Below are positions 38,971 to 51,335 of a stretch of 64,000 bases of DNA, piece by piece. The notes beneath the pieces were generated by a model. That model had not been told where the DNA came from, ran no database searches, and saw only the letters and a list, made by a program, of their open reading frames with translations. Source of the stretch: Rotaria sp. Silwood1. Its lineage: Eukaryota; Rotifera; Eurotatoria; Philodinida; Philodinidae. The stretch lies in assembly GCA_905250075.1 (NCBI GenBank), contig CAJNOP010000304.1, positions 62,001 to 126,000 on the forward strand, in the 5' to 3' direction. Made by a program: the position numbers and the translations under genes. Position 1 is the first letter of the stretch. Each line of letters starts with the position of its first letter.

Positions 38971-39912
38971 ATTATTTTTCAAATTTTTATAGATCCGGGC
39001 ATTTATATGGAAATATGCATCATAAAACTTTAAAGAGCGTACTAATATATTTAAAAAAAAGCATCGATTAAATCCATGAAATTATATAAGAGACGTTTAC
39101 GTTAACTTTTTATAAACTTTGAGAGCAACCAGTACTTAAATAAACAGAGAGATAGTTAGTGGATCATTAGTTACATAAATAGACGTTTTGCTATATTTGT
39201 GTATGGATAAACCAATGGGTAAAGAGATAGATCTGTTTATCTGTGCATATATTCTTGATATTGTATGGATGGCTTAGACGATCAAAAAACTCGTATAGAA
39301 AACAAAGCAGAAAAGATATGAAACGAGTGAGAAACTGCATAAGCTATTAAAAGTTTTAGGTTGCGTGGGAGTGTTTGTTTTCATCGCATATTTTTCTGAG
39401 TAGCGTTAGATGATAATCAGGAATTACAATTAGTATTTGAAAAATGATCAAAATATTTTAAGCGTTTTTTAATGTTTTTGTGTGCTTGCATGAAAAAAAT
39501 CGTCCTTGAAGTAGTTTTCTATCTTTCTGTAAGAAGAGCTTCAAAGAGGTAAGCGGTATACATTGTTTTTTTGTGCTGTAATGCAATGGCCAAATTACAC
39601 ACATACACTACACCAACAACAAGAGTTGACCGATCAAAAATAAAAGAAACATTCTTGGTTGCTAGAGAATGTCTACATAAAACTAATTAAGCGGTAATAG
39701 AATGAAAGAATATCTTTTAAGATTTGACTTTTGAAACTTTAAACTAGTATTTTTTATTTTCACATGCTCAAGTGATAGAAAAACCAAACACGCATTATAT
39801 GATTATATTTGTGTACTTGAAATGTTGTGTAACATTATTGTGTTAAATGAATTATCTAGTGAAAGAAGATTATTTTTGTATTTTAATAGAACCATTGCTG
39901 TGTTGTGGTAGA

Positions 39913-42684
39913 ATGGGATTGTCGACGCTGAGTGCCGTTGATTATGTTCTCTTGGTGATATTGTTGCTGCTATCAGCCGTCATTGGTGGCATCTTTGGCT
40001 TCATCAAGTCTAAAAAGAACTCAGCCAAAGAATATTTTTTAGGTACATAGAACGATTATAAGATAAGCATCATTCTCTTTCATTTTAGCTGGTGGTGGAA
40101 TGAGTGTGTTTCCTACGGCGTTGAGTATCATTGTCTCTTTCCTTTCTGCCATTACTCTCTTGGGTACTCCGAGCGAAGTGTACATGTCTGGAACAATGTT
40201 TTGGTATCAAGGTAAGTAAACGAAAATGATGATCATATTCGTCACCATCAACATTGACTCTTTTTATTTGCAGCTGCTGCATGGAGCATCGCCTCGATGT
40301 TGACGGCTCTCATTTTCATGCCTAAATTTCGTGAAATGAATTTTACAAGTATTTATGAAGTGTGATGCTTTTAGACGTGACATAAAGTAGAGAAATTAGG
40401 TGTCTGCTAGTATTTAGAGAAACGTTTCGATCGATCAGTACGTACATGTGCTTCTATCATCTTCTCAGCGTACATGGTACGGTAAGATTCGCTTATGCAA
40501 ACATGCTTCATATTATAATGTGTACAGTTTATATATATGGCTTTGGTACTCTATGCACCGTCATTGGCACTTAGTCAAAGTATGTAAATAAAAAAGTATA
40601 TACCACTTGTTTTCGAAGCTGAATTATAGCTACGGGATTGAACAAATGGCTTTCAGTCGTCTCTATTGGTGTCGTTTGTACTTTCTACTCTTCAGTGGTA
40701 TGTACATATATCTAGTCGTATTCAGAACAAAACCAATCTATTAAGTGTCAGTATTTGTAGGGTGGTATGAAGGCAATTATTTGGACTGATGTTTTGCAAG
40801 CATTAGTGATGTATGTTGGTGTTCTTGTTGCCATTATTCAAGGCAAGTTCATGGTTCTGATACTCTTAAGTATATTTTGATTTTAGTCAAATAAGAAAAA
40901 ATGTTGAGGAAATCCTAGTGAGATCTTCCAATGAATTACACCAATTGAGTTCTACATTTTCTGTCAAAGTAATAAATGGGTTCGCTATTTGTCAATTTAT
41001 TCCTTGGTTTTTAATCTTTACTCATGGGTTTATATCGACTGTTTGAAGACGGCTTAAACCCGTTAAATATACTTTGAAATTTAAAAAAACGTGATTTTTT
41101 GGGATCTTTTTACTAGGTTTGATTCTGGTTGGTGGTTTCAAGCGAGCATTTTCGATTGCTGCTCAAGGTGGCCGTATTGAATTTGATAAGTAGGTCCATC
41201 ATCACTCATTATAGATCGACAAATATTATGCATATTCTCATCGATTTAGTGTGAGTTTTGATCCTCGAACACGCCACACAATTTGGTCAATTTTAATTGG
41301 TAACTCTTTTAATGCCTTGTTGACCTATGGTTTCAATCAAATGCAAGTACAACGATATATGTGTGTTCGATCAACACGAGGAGCACAAGCAGCTCTTTTT
41401 ATCAATATATTTGGTGTTGCTTGTCTGATTCTTTTGTCAGGCTTGATGGGTGTCATTCTCTATGCGTACTATGCCGGTTGTGATCCATATACAGCTGGTC
41501 AGGTCCAAAATGTTGATCAAATCTTTCCATATTTCATTATGGACGCATTAGGCAACAAGAAAGGTATACCAGGCTTATTTCTTGCATGCGTTTTCTCGGG
41601 TTCACTTTCAACCATTTCATCTGGACTCAATAGTCTAGCAGCAGTTATTATCGAAGATGTCTACAAAGGACTGATGCAACGGCAATTAAGCAGTGAGCGG
41701 CAAGCTTTTGTATCAAAAATATTTTCAGTCATCGTAGGCGCAGTGGTAGTACTTCTCACCTACATCGTGAGCTATTTGGGCTCGGTGATCAATGCAGCTA
41801 TATCATTGTCAAGCACCCTCTGTGGACCCATCATGGGAGTATTTTTTCTTGGATTTTTCTTCCCGAAAGCAAATCGATGGGGAGCCTTGGCTGGATTTTT
41901 CGCTAGTTTAGCGTTGCAGATGTGGATCTTTATCGGTGTTCAACTAACGAAAAATCAAAGAAGCAATAATCAATTGCCATTGTCAGTAGTCAATTGTACA
42001 GGTTTCAATGTAACGGAACCAATAATCACCAACACGACAATAGCAGCTGCAGGCATCAAGTAAGCGAAGGTTTATTTAAATTGTTCTCTAGTCTAATCTG
42101 GATAATCTTGATGACCAACTGAATGTTGGCTTATTCCTTTGATTGTGTCTAAAGATAATGACATGTGCTTTTTTCTAACTAATCTGTCCTTGTTTATAAG
42201 AAAAAAATGCCAATACTCTTCAATTCGTGATCTTCATTTCAATAACAAAGGAACTGGCAAGATTGTGAATGTATTCAAAGGCGCTATCTATAACTCAGTT
42301 TTCTTACTGAATTATCAAATGAGTTTTGTCTTATTTTCAGACCCAATCCACTGCTTGGACTTTACTCAGTAAGTCACATGTGGTATACACCGATCGCTGT
42401 CGGTACAGTGGTGATTGTTGGTGTCATAGTATCCTATCTCAGCCATCCATTGAAACCAGACGAAATCGATTCTAAATTAATCATTCGAATGAATGATGTA
42501 TGTAGATCTTGTTGTTGGTCAAATCGATGGCGAAAATCGTCCATTCATGCCATCTACAACGACGTCTTTAGCAAGTGTGAGGTATTATTTTTATGCTACT
42601 CCTTCTAGTCAAATAGTCTCCATTGTTGTATAGGAACCGAACAATATGGAAAAACCGTCAACAATTCCACCAACGACAAAATAA
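39913..42684 (+). CDS. SLC5-family sodium/solute symporter (multivitamin/monocarboxylate-transporter-like)
   Basis: Proposed join of 11 exons: 39913-40042, 40089-40211, 40274-40359, 40411-40476, 40528-40579, 40630-40697, 40761-40842, 41117-41189, 41250-42059, 42341-42581, 42634-42684; 593 residues, with all phases agreeing. The N-terminus (LSAVDYVLLVILLLLSAVIG) is TM1. Next come FLGTAGG-like AGGGMSVFPTALS, LGTPSEVYMSGTMFW and YLEKRFDRSVR, all close to the conserved SMVT/SMCT branch of the sodium:solute symporter fold. Then come KAIIWTDVLQALVMYVG, NQMQVQRYMCVRSTRGAQ, SGSLSTISSGLNSLAAV and YTPIAVGTVVIVG. It should move a small organic anion or vitamin with sodium at the plasma membrane; the substrate is not decided by sequence. 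The seventh intron starts with GC. An in-frame ATG lies upstream at 39847 but gives a poorer N-terminus. Confidence 0.88.
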
Positions 42685-42778
42685 CATGGATAATTATAAT
42701 GAATAAGAATCTTTAAAATTTTTTATTTCACGAGATAAATATGTTTGCTGGTTACATCAATCAGGACTCTAATCGATA

Positions 42779-42784
42779 AATAAA
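42779..42784 (+). terminator. Poly(A) signal AATAAA after the SLC5-type gene
   Basis: AATAAA about 95 bp after the stop codon of the symporter gene, at a normal distance for its 3' end. It is a short motif, so support is modest. Confidence 0.4.
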
Positions 42785-44535
42785 AGGGTGGGAGCGTGAG
42801 TTTAGGATTGGTCGAAAAGAACGCAGAGAGGTCTCACATGCCCAATCATATGCCACATCGGTATCTAAATCTATGACTCATAAAACCTAAAAAGTTATGA
42901 GTACAAACCCAAAATATTCCTCCTTTTGTTCCCTCCTAGATCTGTCGAATTGAAATTGTGAGGAGTAGCTAGGTAAAATCTGAACATGGACCGTCATACG
43001 ATTGAGAGACATTGGCTACACCGTCATAGAAAAAAGTTTTTCTCTAAATTGCAGTATTTTCTTCAGAGTTCGGGAGTTAATAATTGTTTTGTTCTTATCA
43101 GATCATCTATATCTGTCAGGTGATAGGAGATCATATGTTGATTTATAGTGTATAAAAACATATTTAATACAAGGTGGCATTTTTATTGATATCTGAAGAA
43201 TTTCGAATATGTTACATGTGAACAATGGATAATTGTGACGTCTTATTTGATTAAGACTCTGTTATCTATTCCACAACGCTCTACTCAAATTTTGAAATCC
43301 TTCTGTCGTGTCCAGTTTCTATTTCAGAAACTTGTGTACATCACTTCTATAGGTTTAGTCTTACTCGCGATCGATTGGTCATAAATCATTCTTTCTGTCA
43401 AAACAACGACTTTGTTGAGAGCATTTCAATCGATAGAAAATCTATACAAAGCCAACTTTCTTAGGACAGTAAACATTCAGTGATATCACTCTATAACGAC
43501 ACTTTCAGTCCTTTAACTTAATCAGCTCTTGAAATGTGTATATGCACAAAATACTGAACAATGATAATTGTTCCATATAACTTGGCGGCATTGACTAATT
43601 TCTCTACAGTTCATCCGTTTCAATTTATCTTTTTATAAGAAGTACAAAATGGATCGTAATTTTACCCAAAAGGTTCCATTTATACATTTGAAAACTTTTC
43701 CTCTAACAAAAAGCAAAAGCCTAAAGCTTTAAAAACTTGCTAATAGTTAGAGATCAGTAGCACTTTGTTTCACAGTAAGAGCTCACACCTAGGGCTTATG
43801 AAATATCTGTATATTAATTAACATGCTGAAAAATGGCTTTGATTATTTCAGTAAGTAAAACACCTACGTTTGAATACATTCACAAAAATTCATGTCTAAA
43901 AGTATTGTTGTTAAAAAATGAATGAGTATTGAATTCCTTACCGTCATTTTTTACCTAGGAATATCTCTATTGTGATTTCAATATCGTAACAGAGGGAGGA
44001 TTTAAAAGCTGAAATTTTCAGCGTTTTCATATCTCACTAGGTGTGAGTGAAATGTGCGTTTGTCTGGCTGTTGTTGTTGTTCATCTTGATCCATGAAAGA
44101 ATACATACCCACACCCCACATCCCACACCCCACACTCACACGCACACCCACCCCTTCTGTAAACAGTAGGAAAATAGATTTCAATCGTATTTTGATGCTT
44201 GTAAAACTTCAGAAAAAGTACAGCGGATTTTATAAACAGAAAAACCAATGTATATTTTTTTCATGTTTATATTAATAATAGATCCTATCGTTTTTCGTCT
44301 TTACTGTAGAAGAATATTATCCTTCGATTTCTTCTACAGAATTTAATAGAAAAGTTCTTTTAGGAAAAGAACTTGTCTCGATAGAATGTATTAAAGAACA
44401 GAAAAACTAAAAATATTGCAAGTGGCTTTTTTCTGCACTTGTCAATGTATGAAAAGTCCGACCAATGTAAGTTATTATGAAAATATTGACATCGTCATTC
44501 AATTTCAGAATCAGCCAATGTATGAAGCAATTTCT
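42785..44535. other. Non-coding stretch with dispersed repeat and telomere-like hairpin
   Basis: No gene is supported. At 43700-44040 lies a diverged copy of the repeat also seen at 23040-23370. At 44039-44155 a GGTGTGAGTG arm faces a CCCACACCCCACATCCCACA-rich arm, the strongest member of the G-rich hairpin family. Confidence 0.4.
44104..44155 (-). repeat. TGTGGG-like degenerate telomeric-type tract
   Basis: The + strand reads CCCACACCCCACATCCCACA and continues with CACTCACACG. On the minus strand this is a string of TGTGGG, TGTGGGA and GTGTGAG variants. TGTGGG is the telomeric repeat reported for bdelloid rotifers. The tract is short and degenerate, so it may be an interstitial telomere relic or chance simple sequence. 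Confidence 0.4.
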
Positions 44536-45413
44536 TTACGTCGTGATTGAGCTACAGAATAATAGAATCATGCGAGCACCATAGCTAATGGTGCTTGAAA
44601 ATTCATGATAAACATCTTGGTTATGATTGAAAAAGAACGTCTTGAGTACTTACAAACATAGTTCAATAAAGCCGTTTTCATTTGAGACCATTAACACTTA
44701 CGACACTTCAACATACGAAAAAGTGACGTTAGACTTCCTTTTGAACTATGTCTACGATTGATTTCATGTGAAGTATTCCAGCGGTTTGTCAATAGAGTAT
44801 AGTTCACGGCAAGCAACCAAGAGAATTGATATCCACATTGTGTACAAAACATATGATGACAACCGCCAGCCTTCTCAATTCTGCAGTGACATCTAGGACA
44901 GTTTTTCGTATGTGTTTTAATCCATTTGCGTGTCAATTTATCAGCAGATAGGTACAGTCGCTTATATTGATGACAGGTCATACCTTCGTGCCACTTAACA
45001 TCATGAAAGACACAGGTATCTTTTTTGCATGCGATACAAGTCATTTTCGAATTTAAAATTGATATTGTATTGTCATATTGACCGGAACCACATCCATGAG
45101 CACACCAAAAAAAGTTATCTTCATTTTCGAGATATTGTCTGATCAGATAAGCATCGTAGTTGTTCAACAACACATGGTCATTATTGATGATGAGCACTTG
45201 ACGAACCTCGTCTGAACTCAACTTTGTCGTACAACTTGTCTCCGGACAAGATACTTGGCTATTGATGGTACTATCAAGAGTAACTTTAACATTGTAGTAT
45301 GTGCATGAATTACAAATGTAACGGTACATATGCCGACACCCTTCACTGTATATAGGATGAAACTTGTGTTCAGGTTGTGCGACTAAACAGATAGCACATT
45401 CGCGAGACGGCAT
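44536..45413 (-). CDS. RBR-type E3 ubiquitin ligase with a degenerate RING2
   Basis: Proposed complement join: 45413-44702 and 44648-44536, 274 residues. The donor GTAAGT at 44701 and an acceptor before 44648 agree in phase. RING1 spans about residues 5-60 (CAIC, then GCRHM, CNSC and CPETSC). The IBR region is about 105-155 (WCAHGCG, then CIACKKDTC, FHDVKWHEGMTC). RING2 starts NCPRCHCRIEKAGGCHHMFC with the catalytic-type Cys in GGCHHM, then TQCGYQFSW. The usual FCWxC is FSWLL here, so two zinc ligands are missing. The family transfers ubiquitin through a RING2 Cys thioester; whether this one is active is open. A TTG-initiated frame extends to 45443, but the ATG at 45413 is preferred; an upstream exon cannot be excluded because TTGTAG lies just before. 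Confidence 0.75.
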
Positions 45414-46273
45414 AGAAATCTGACTACAATTGAGAATATTCAAACATACAATTTAATTTCTTTTGAAGATGAAATAATTAATAACGATATCAAAGTAGAA
45501 ATCATTTGATTGCTGCAATAGTGTTTGAGATACATTTTACTAAGAAAAATTCACACACAACGATGCTGTAAATCTACAAAGTAATCTATATATTTTTCAC
45601 GTTTCGACATGGATGATCGGCTGACCTCAAGCGAATGCATTTTTTTAAGTTCAAACTTAAAATTCCTGCGAGTGTTATTACATAGACCTCATTTGTTCGG
45701 AAAGGTGATAATATATTGAAACAAGATGCTCATTGCAAGATCGAAAGTGAAAATGATATGTATTTGACATTGCTGAGATCTTGCTCCGTGTAAGACGCGA
45801 CTACAAAATCATTTTTCAGACAAAAGAAGCATTCTAAAAGCAACTCTTAATGCTGAATTTTAATGCACTCATAATTTCAACCAAATGTGACTAAATGAAG
45901 TAATGCACTGTCGAGTAATCGAACTACGTTTGAAAAATTTCGTATATGAATAGCTGCTTATTTACAAGCAGAACTATATAATTGAAATAGCTTGTGAATG
46001 GGCAGTTATTTTCGTTGCGATAAAAGGTCAAATGTAGAATGAAATCAATGATTCTTAATACAAATTGATCAATTAATTTTGGTCGAAGTAAGTCGATCAC
46101 TGTTCTCTTCTTTTGTGCTAAAACGTCTTCTTGTCATTCTTTTTTACAGTACCACTTTAATAGAAGAATTTCTTCGATATGTAGTACTCATGGAAGACTT
46201 AGACTAACATGATCATTTGTAGTTGTCAAAAAGAATCATAACAAAATGGTAGCTATAGATCATTTCGCTGAGC
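45414..46273. other. Intergenic stretch
   Basis: About 860 bp between the RBR gene and the Gln/His-rich gene, both on the minus strand. No open frame, repeat or RNA gene was recognised. It should contain the promoter of the RBR gene, but no element is distinctive. Confidence 0.4.
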
Positions 46274-48871
46274 TTACTTTTCTTCGACAGGTGCAGATTT
46301 CTCCGTCGCTACTACGTTAACTTCACATGATATGCTTCGTTGTTGTTTCAGTTCATTCTACAAAGTAAAAGCTTAGATATTTCGCAAAGACAATCAATTA
46401 AAATTACATGCTGATAGCTATCGTAGTTCAATGGATAAGATTTGTTATGGTTGGCTGACTGATAATTGTCAGACTCAGTTTGATAAATCATGGGAACGTA
46501 TGCCTGATATTCATCGTCTATCATAAAAATGAATAAATTCATATTTTTCATCATGCAACGTGTACATAATCTTTTAGATATTGAAAATAGACTTTTGTCT
46601 AAATAAATTTTCTCATTATCAAACCGATTTCACACCTGTTGGATATAATAACTGGACAATGACTCATACAAAGAACAGTCAAGTTTCTTGGCATTGAGTA
46701 TGATAATAATTTTGGTCTCATGGTGGAAATTCTTCTTTCTTTTTCTCAATTGATCTCAATGCTGGCAATGCTCTATCTTTGGTAATATGATTTCGATATG
46801 TGTTAGTATTCACAGTATCCATTCTTCTTCATACTACTGATTGGTAAAAGTTATCTTTGTCTATAGATACTTACTTTTCTAAATTATACTTAAATGAAAA
46901 TGTTAATTTTCAAAGAAATCTAATTTTATCACGAATTTTCTCAATAATTTCTAAAGATATTTAATGCGATTGGTGTCATATGAATTCCTTGAAAAAATCA
47001 AGTTTTTCTTTTGATCTTTATTATAATGTATAGATAATTATTCAATACTCATCGAAATTGGATACTGACGATCACTTATTTCTTAAAAAAAAAGCTAACT
47101 GTTAATACTTATGAATAAAACTTTGAAAAAAATTGATGATGATTGACTGTACTTACGTAATTTATTGTATCGTTTACAAGCATGAGACTAATTTACAAGT
47201 AACTTACAGATTTTTCTCGAGACGAAGAAAAAATCAAATTACTATCAAAATAATGATCAGTTTCATTGTCCTCAAAATTGATCCCTTCTGTGACCGCAGT
47301 CATATTCGTAATCGACTGTAAAACAATCTTTGATCTTAATGTTTTTTGTCAAATGTCGCGATGGATCTTAAAACGATTGAGCTAATAAGCATGAGAATAT
47401 CTAATAGAAGATCAGAAGGTTAGATGGAAAAGAGAAAAGAATTGTTTATGAAAAACTACGAAGAGTATCGGAGGATGAAACTCTCACTAGAATATGAATT
47501 CTAGAGAACAAAGAAGTACAAAAAAGATTAAAATTTTCAATTTCTTCGTTCCTTTGCAGAAAAGTACTGCTTTGATTCTATTATTCATCGTTTTAATATA
47601 GATCACTATGCTAAATATATCCTCTAGATACTGAAAGGAACTGAACACTGATAAATAAGTTCAGACATTCGGTATTTTTCAATGGATTAATGAGAATGAA
47701 GACTTTTCAAAATTCTGTTCAGTGATTGCATGTAGTTCACTCACTGTCTATTTGAGATTGTTTATCCATTGTATTGGATGGTTCTGAAATATCTAAATAT
47801 GAAAATAGAAACATTCTATTGATTTTGATTTTTTTCTCACGAATGGGTGATGATGTTCTAACACGATGCCGTGTTCTGTGTTTTATCCTATTCACGGACG
47901 AATGTCGATCATCGATAAACAAATTTTTTGAATATTTTTTTTCGTATGAGCTGAAAGTATTTGTATCAATAGATCGATGTGATGGTACTTGTCGATGATA
48001 TGTATCATCATCTTGTGTTGTAAAATCTACGATTGAAAATGAATCCTATTTTTTTCTTAAAACCAACAATGAAAAAGAACCTGTTTGAACAGTTACTACT
48101 GTTCTTAATTCGATATCACATAAAAGTTGATCATTGTCATAATTCTTTTTAAATCTCACGCTCAATACATATGGCTGAACAGTTTGCATACGATCTTGTT
48201 CAATAAGATTCAATTTATGACGAACATCAATTATTTGCATATCACTGAAATCAGTATTTGCTTTTAGTTCAGAATAGTTTTTTGTTTGATGAGAAGTGTT
48301 GTGTGATTGTGACTTCTCTTTGACGTTTAATTCAAGAGCAAGATTATGGTTAATAGCCATTGATTCATCAAGTACTATTTGTGCGTGTTTCGCTTGACAA
48401 TATGCTTGTTCTTGTTGTGGAATGACATATTTGAAACTATCATGAGACGAAGACTTTTTATTATTTGTTAATGAATGTTGATCATGATTGTGTGAATGAG
48501 AGATTTGTTCCGTCATACATTGTGTCACTGGTAAATAATTGTATGAATCTATTGGTGATGGTTGTTCACACATTGTTCTTGTTTTAACTTGAGCTTTTTT
48601 TGAGCGATTATTCGATACCTTCTGTGTTGTAGGACTAAATGGTTAAAAACATTTGCTTTCCATTCTTTTTCAAAGAAATTAGTTCTTACAACGATGTCTC
48701 CAGTTTTTCAGATCTAGTAACATTTCGATTGTGTTCTTGATGGTTGCTGTGTTGATGATCGATGTACGGCTTCAAGTTTTGATCGTGTGAAGATTGTTGT
48801 GCTTGCTGATTTCTCAACATTGGTGGATTTGTTTGAGTACTGAATGTATGTTCCAGTTCGGCGATACTCAT
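46274..48871 (-). CDS. Unknown Gln/His/Ser/Asn-rich protein, six exons
   Basis: Proposed complement join: 48871-48690, 48634-48081, 48026-47841, 47792-47745, 46517-46408, 46357-46274; 387 residues. The short introns are 55, 54, 48 and 50 bp with GT-AG ends, and every junction agrees in phase. The 1227-bp intron before the fifth exon is less certain. The start is ATG (MSIAELEHTFS). The chain is hydrophilic: NQQAQQSSHDQN, YIDHQHSNHQEHN, then ISHSHNHDQHS. A more regular segment follows (IDVRHKLNLIEQDRMQ, VLSVRFKKNYDND, CDIELRTVVTV), then a basic Ser/Arg part and a Tyr-rich end. No known domain or catalytic motif was found. It looks like a largely disordered protein; the function is unknown. Confidence 0.55.
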
Positions 48872-51335
48872 CCTTTCTATAATACAATCTTATCACGAAG
48901 CTCAATTCTAATAGAACCATTTCGATTTCAAAAAATAACAGTCATCAGTGCATTTTGAAGAGACTTTTTCATAGGAACATGATGGATAAATCTGGTTTAT
49001 ATCGTTAGAAAAAAAAACGATATAGGCGCGTCGAATCATACATTATCGACCTTTTTGAGAAGTTCCGCTAACAGTTTAGACACGAGCGTTTTGAAAATTA
49101 ATGTACCTTATCTAATTACTTTAGTGAATTTTCGATTTTTGGGAGTAAGTTAAAAATGTCAATTGAAAATTTGTTTTAAAAATGTGCAAGATCCAGGTTT
49201 TTAACTTCGGTTGCTGAGGAGTTACGAGAATTTTACTGTAGTCTTCTATTCAGGTTTTTGCAAAAAAGAATAGAGAGAAAATTGACTTACTCGTTATATT
49301 TTCATGAGTTTGTGTTCTAGCGACCCATCTCAGAAGCTATTTTTTTTTGAAAAAAAAAAAGATCAATAAAAAATCTCGACTCGCATGACAGAAAAATTTA
49401 CGCTATCTGATAAGATGCATTGTTATCTTTTTTCAACGGTGAAAACTGCAGCTTTCCATTGTGTGTCATGATCAAAAACTACTTAAAAAAATAATCATGG
49501 TTCTTGTGTTTTGAAATCAATAAATATTACATACTAGGTTTTTTCTATCTGAAGTATCATAACCAAAATGATTTATGAAATTTCTGACAGTTGGTAGTTT
49601 ACCTAAGTCTCAATTTTCCATTATTCATGATGTATTATTAATACATGATTTGTTGGAAAGAAAAATGGGTTGATGGCGATATGGCGTATATACATAAAAT
49701 AAACAAGTACATGCAGAGAACAGAGTCAAACAAGCATGACTTTAACAGCCCGAGTTTTATCTACCACGTATCTTTTTACGTAATGCATGCGTTTCATGCA
49801 GAGGAACGAGCAATTTTTTATGAGTCATATATGTACGCTCATGAAAAGGAAGTATCAAGAAAGACTGACTCATCATTAAAAAATATAATCGTACTTTTCA
49901 AAGAGAATACAGATTCGAAAATCAAAATCCCTATTGAAAGGCAAGTCAGAAAAGCAATTCTCCAAGCAATTCTCACAACAAAGAATGCACATTTTGATTC
50001 GTTTTTCCTGCCCTCTCCTCGTCTGCTTTATTCAATCCACCCTTGACTACCACTTTCACACTATTGCTATTGATCAATTCAACATATACAGACTCACCAT
50101 CATAACCATCTTTGATAGTGCTTTCTTTTGAAGGTTTTGCTTGCTCAAGAATGATAGATTGTAGCTTCTCACTTAGAGACTCTGCAGTCCTGATTGATGG
50201 TATTGAATCATGCGGAGAAAGAGAGAGAGTTGACACTTGCTACACTGCCCAACTTGATCTTCGATAAGCTCAGTGGTTCAAGAATAACGCTAAAAAACAA
50301 AGAGGAAAAATTGCCCAGAGTTACAACAAGAACCCGAGAAGACCTAGCAACTGAATATCATGTGTTGATAGTTATTCGAAGAATGTGTGACAATATTGAA
50401 GAAGATTTAGCAAAAAAAACAGGTTCTATAGCAATATCTTGTCCATGCCTAATCACCTTTTTCCAGAATAGATCGAATAGGGTATGAAGAGTGATGAATA
50501 CTTCTATAGTGATGATGTACAAGAGAAAACAAAGAGATGGAAGTATCGCTAACGCTTGTATCCAGATTCGCCCAATGAGCATGTTATTCGTATTGTTATC
50601 TTATTTGCGCTGTACGCTGATTCAAATTTCAGCTCAAAATGCTGAAGAAGACAAACGCTTAAATATGTTTTAATATGAATTTTATTTTATCATGAAAAAT
50701 TTTAATGAAAAAAAAAACTTGAAGTTTATTTTTATTATTTAGATTCAACGTTCAATGATGAAAAATTTAAAGAATAGCCAACGAATATTAATTGGATATC
50801 ACAGTTAACTCTACAGTGGCAAGCGTTTTATACCGATGCTTCACATGTTGTTTTGTTTAGCTGAGCAGAAAATCTTCAAATCTTGACCTTACTTCAATTA
50901 CCAAAATATAAAGATTTCAAACAAAAAGAATGTAAAAGAGCATTGATGAGCAATAATACTACAGATATTATTCCTAGTTTTAATACTATTGTATTTTTAG
51001 TGATAAATTTAATGATAGTAATAATACATATTCGACAATTTAAAAGAATAAGAATCATATTACACGACCATCTCATAGACTGACTTATCAAATGAAAAGA
51101 AAAATCGTATCATGCTATGACGCAAATGTTGTCAAAATATGTATAGAATTCGATATTATAGAACTTTACCTGACAATGAAAGTTTTTTTTGTAGGTTGAT
51201 CACTATAAACAAAAACATTTTGGCTAATAACTCTAAGAAAATATCAAGATAAATATATTCAATATATCGAGGCCATCTATACATATATTATAAAAATCTG
51301 TCACAGTAGCAATTTTATTTCGTTAAAAACAAACA
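48872..51335. other. Stretch with ambiguous overlapping frames, no firm gene
   Basis: Frames on both strands between 49645 and 50673 look partly protein-like. On + these are 49645-50046 (133 codons) and 50194-50673, which is open apart from one TGA at 50485-50487. On the minus strand 49973-50236 contains ESVYVELINSNSVKVVVKGG. They overlap and cannot all be real. No family is recognised, and they may be parts of an unannotated or decayed gene. The rest is AT-rich without features. Confidence 0.3.

Larger units (their letters stand above)
33795..39912. other. Long gene-poor stretch with dispersed and inverted repeats
   Basis: No intact gene is recognised over 6 kb. Segments at about 35880-36120 and 37990-38220 share blocks (ACTCATGTTCA, CGACT..AA..AAGCAAGA, TCTTTCTCAGTTGAAA/TCTTTCTCAGCTAGAA, ACTTGATGCTCTTT-like) and are diverged copies of one repeat. 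Degenerate TAGATAGGTA-type tetranucleotide runs occur near 36320-36580, 37130-37200 and 39140-39190. A transposase-derived inverted pair lies at 38388-38970. Confidence 0.4.

Noticed and set aside
44002-44275. Gly/Val-rich minus frame and Pro/Thr-rich + frame over the CCCACAC tract
   Set aside because: Translation of simple telomere-like sequence; no other support.
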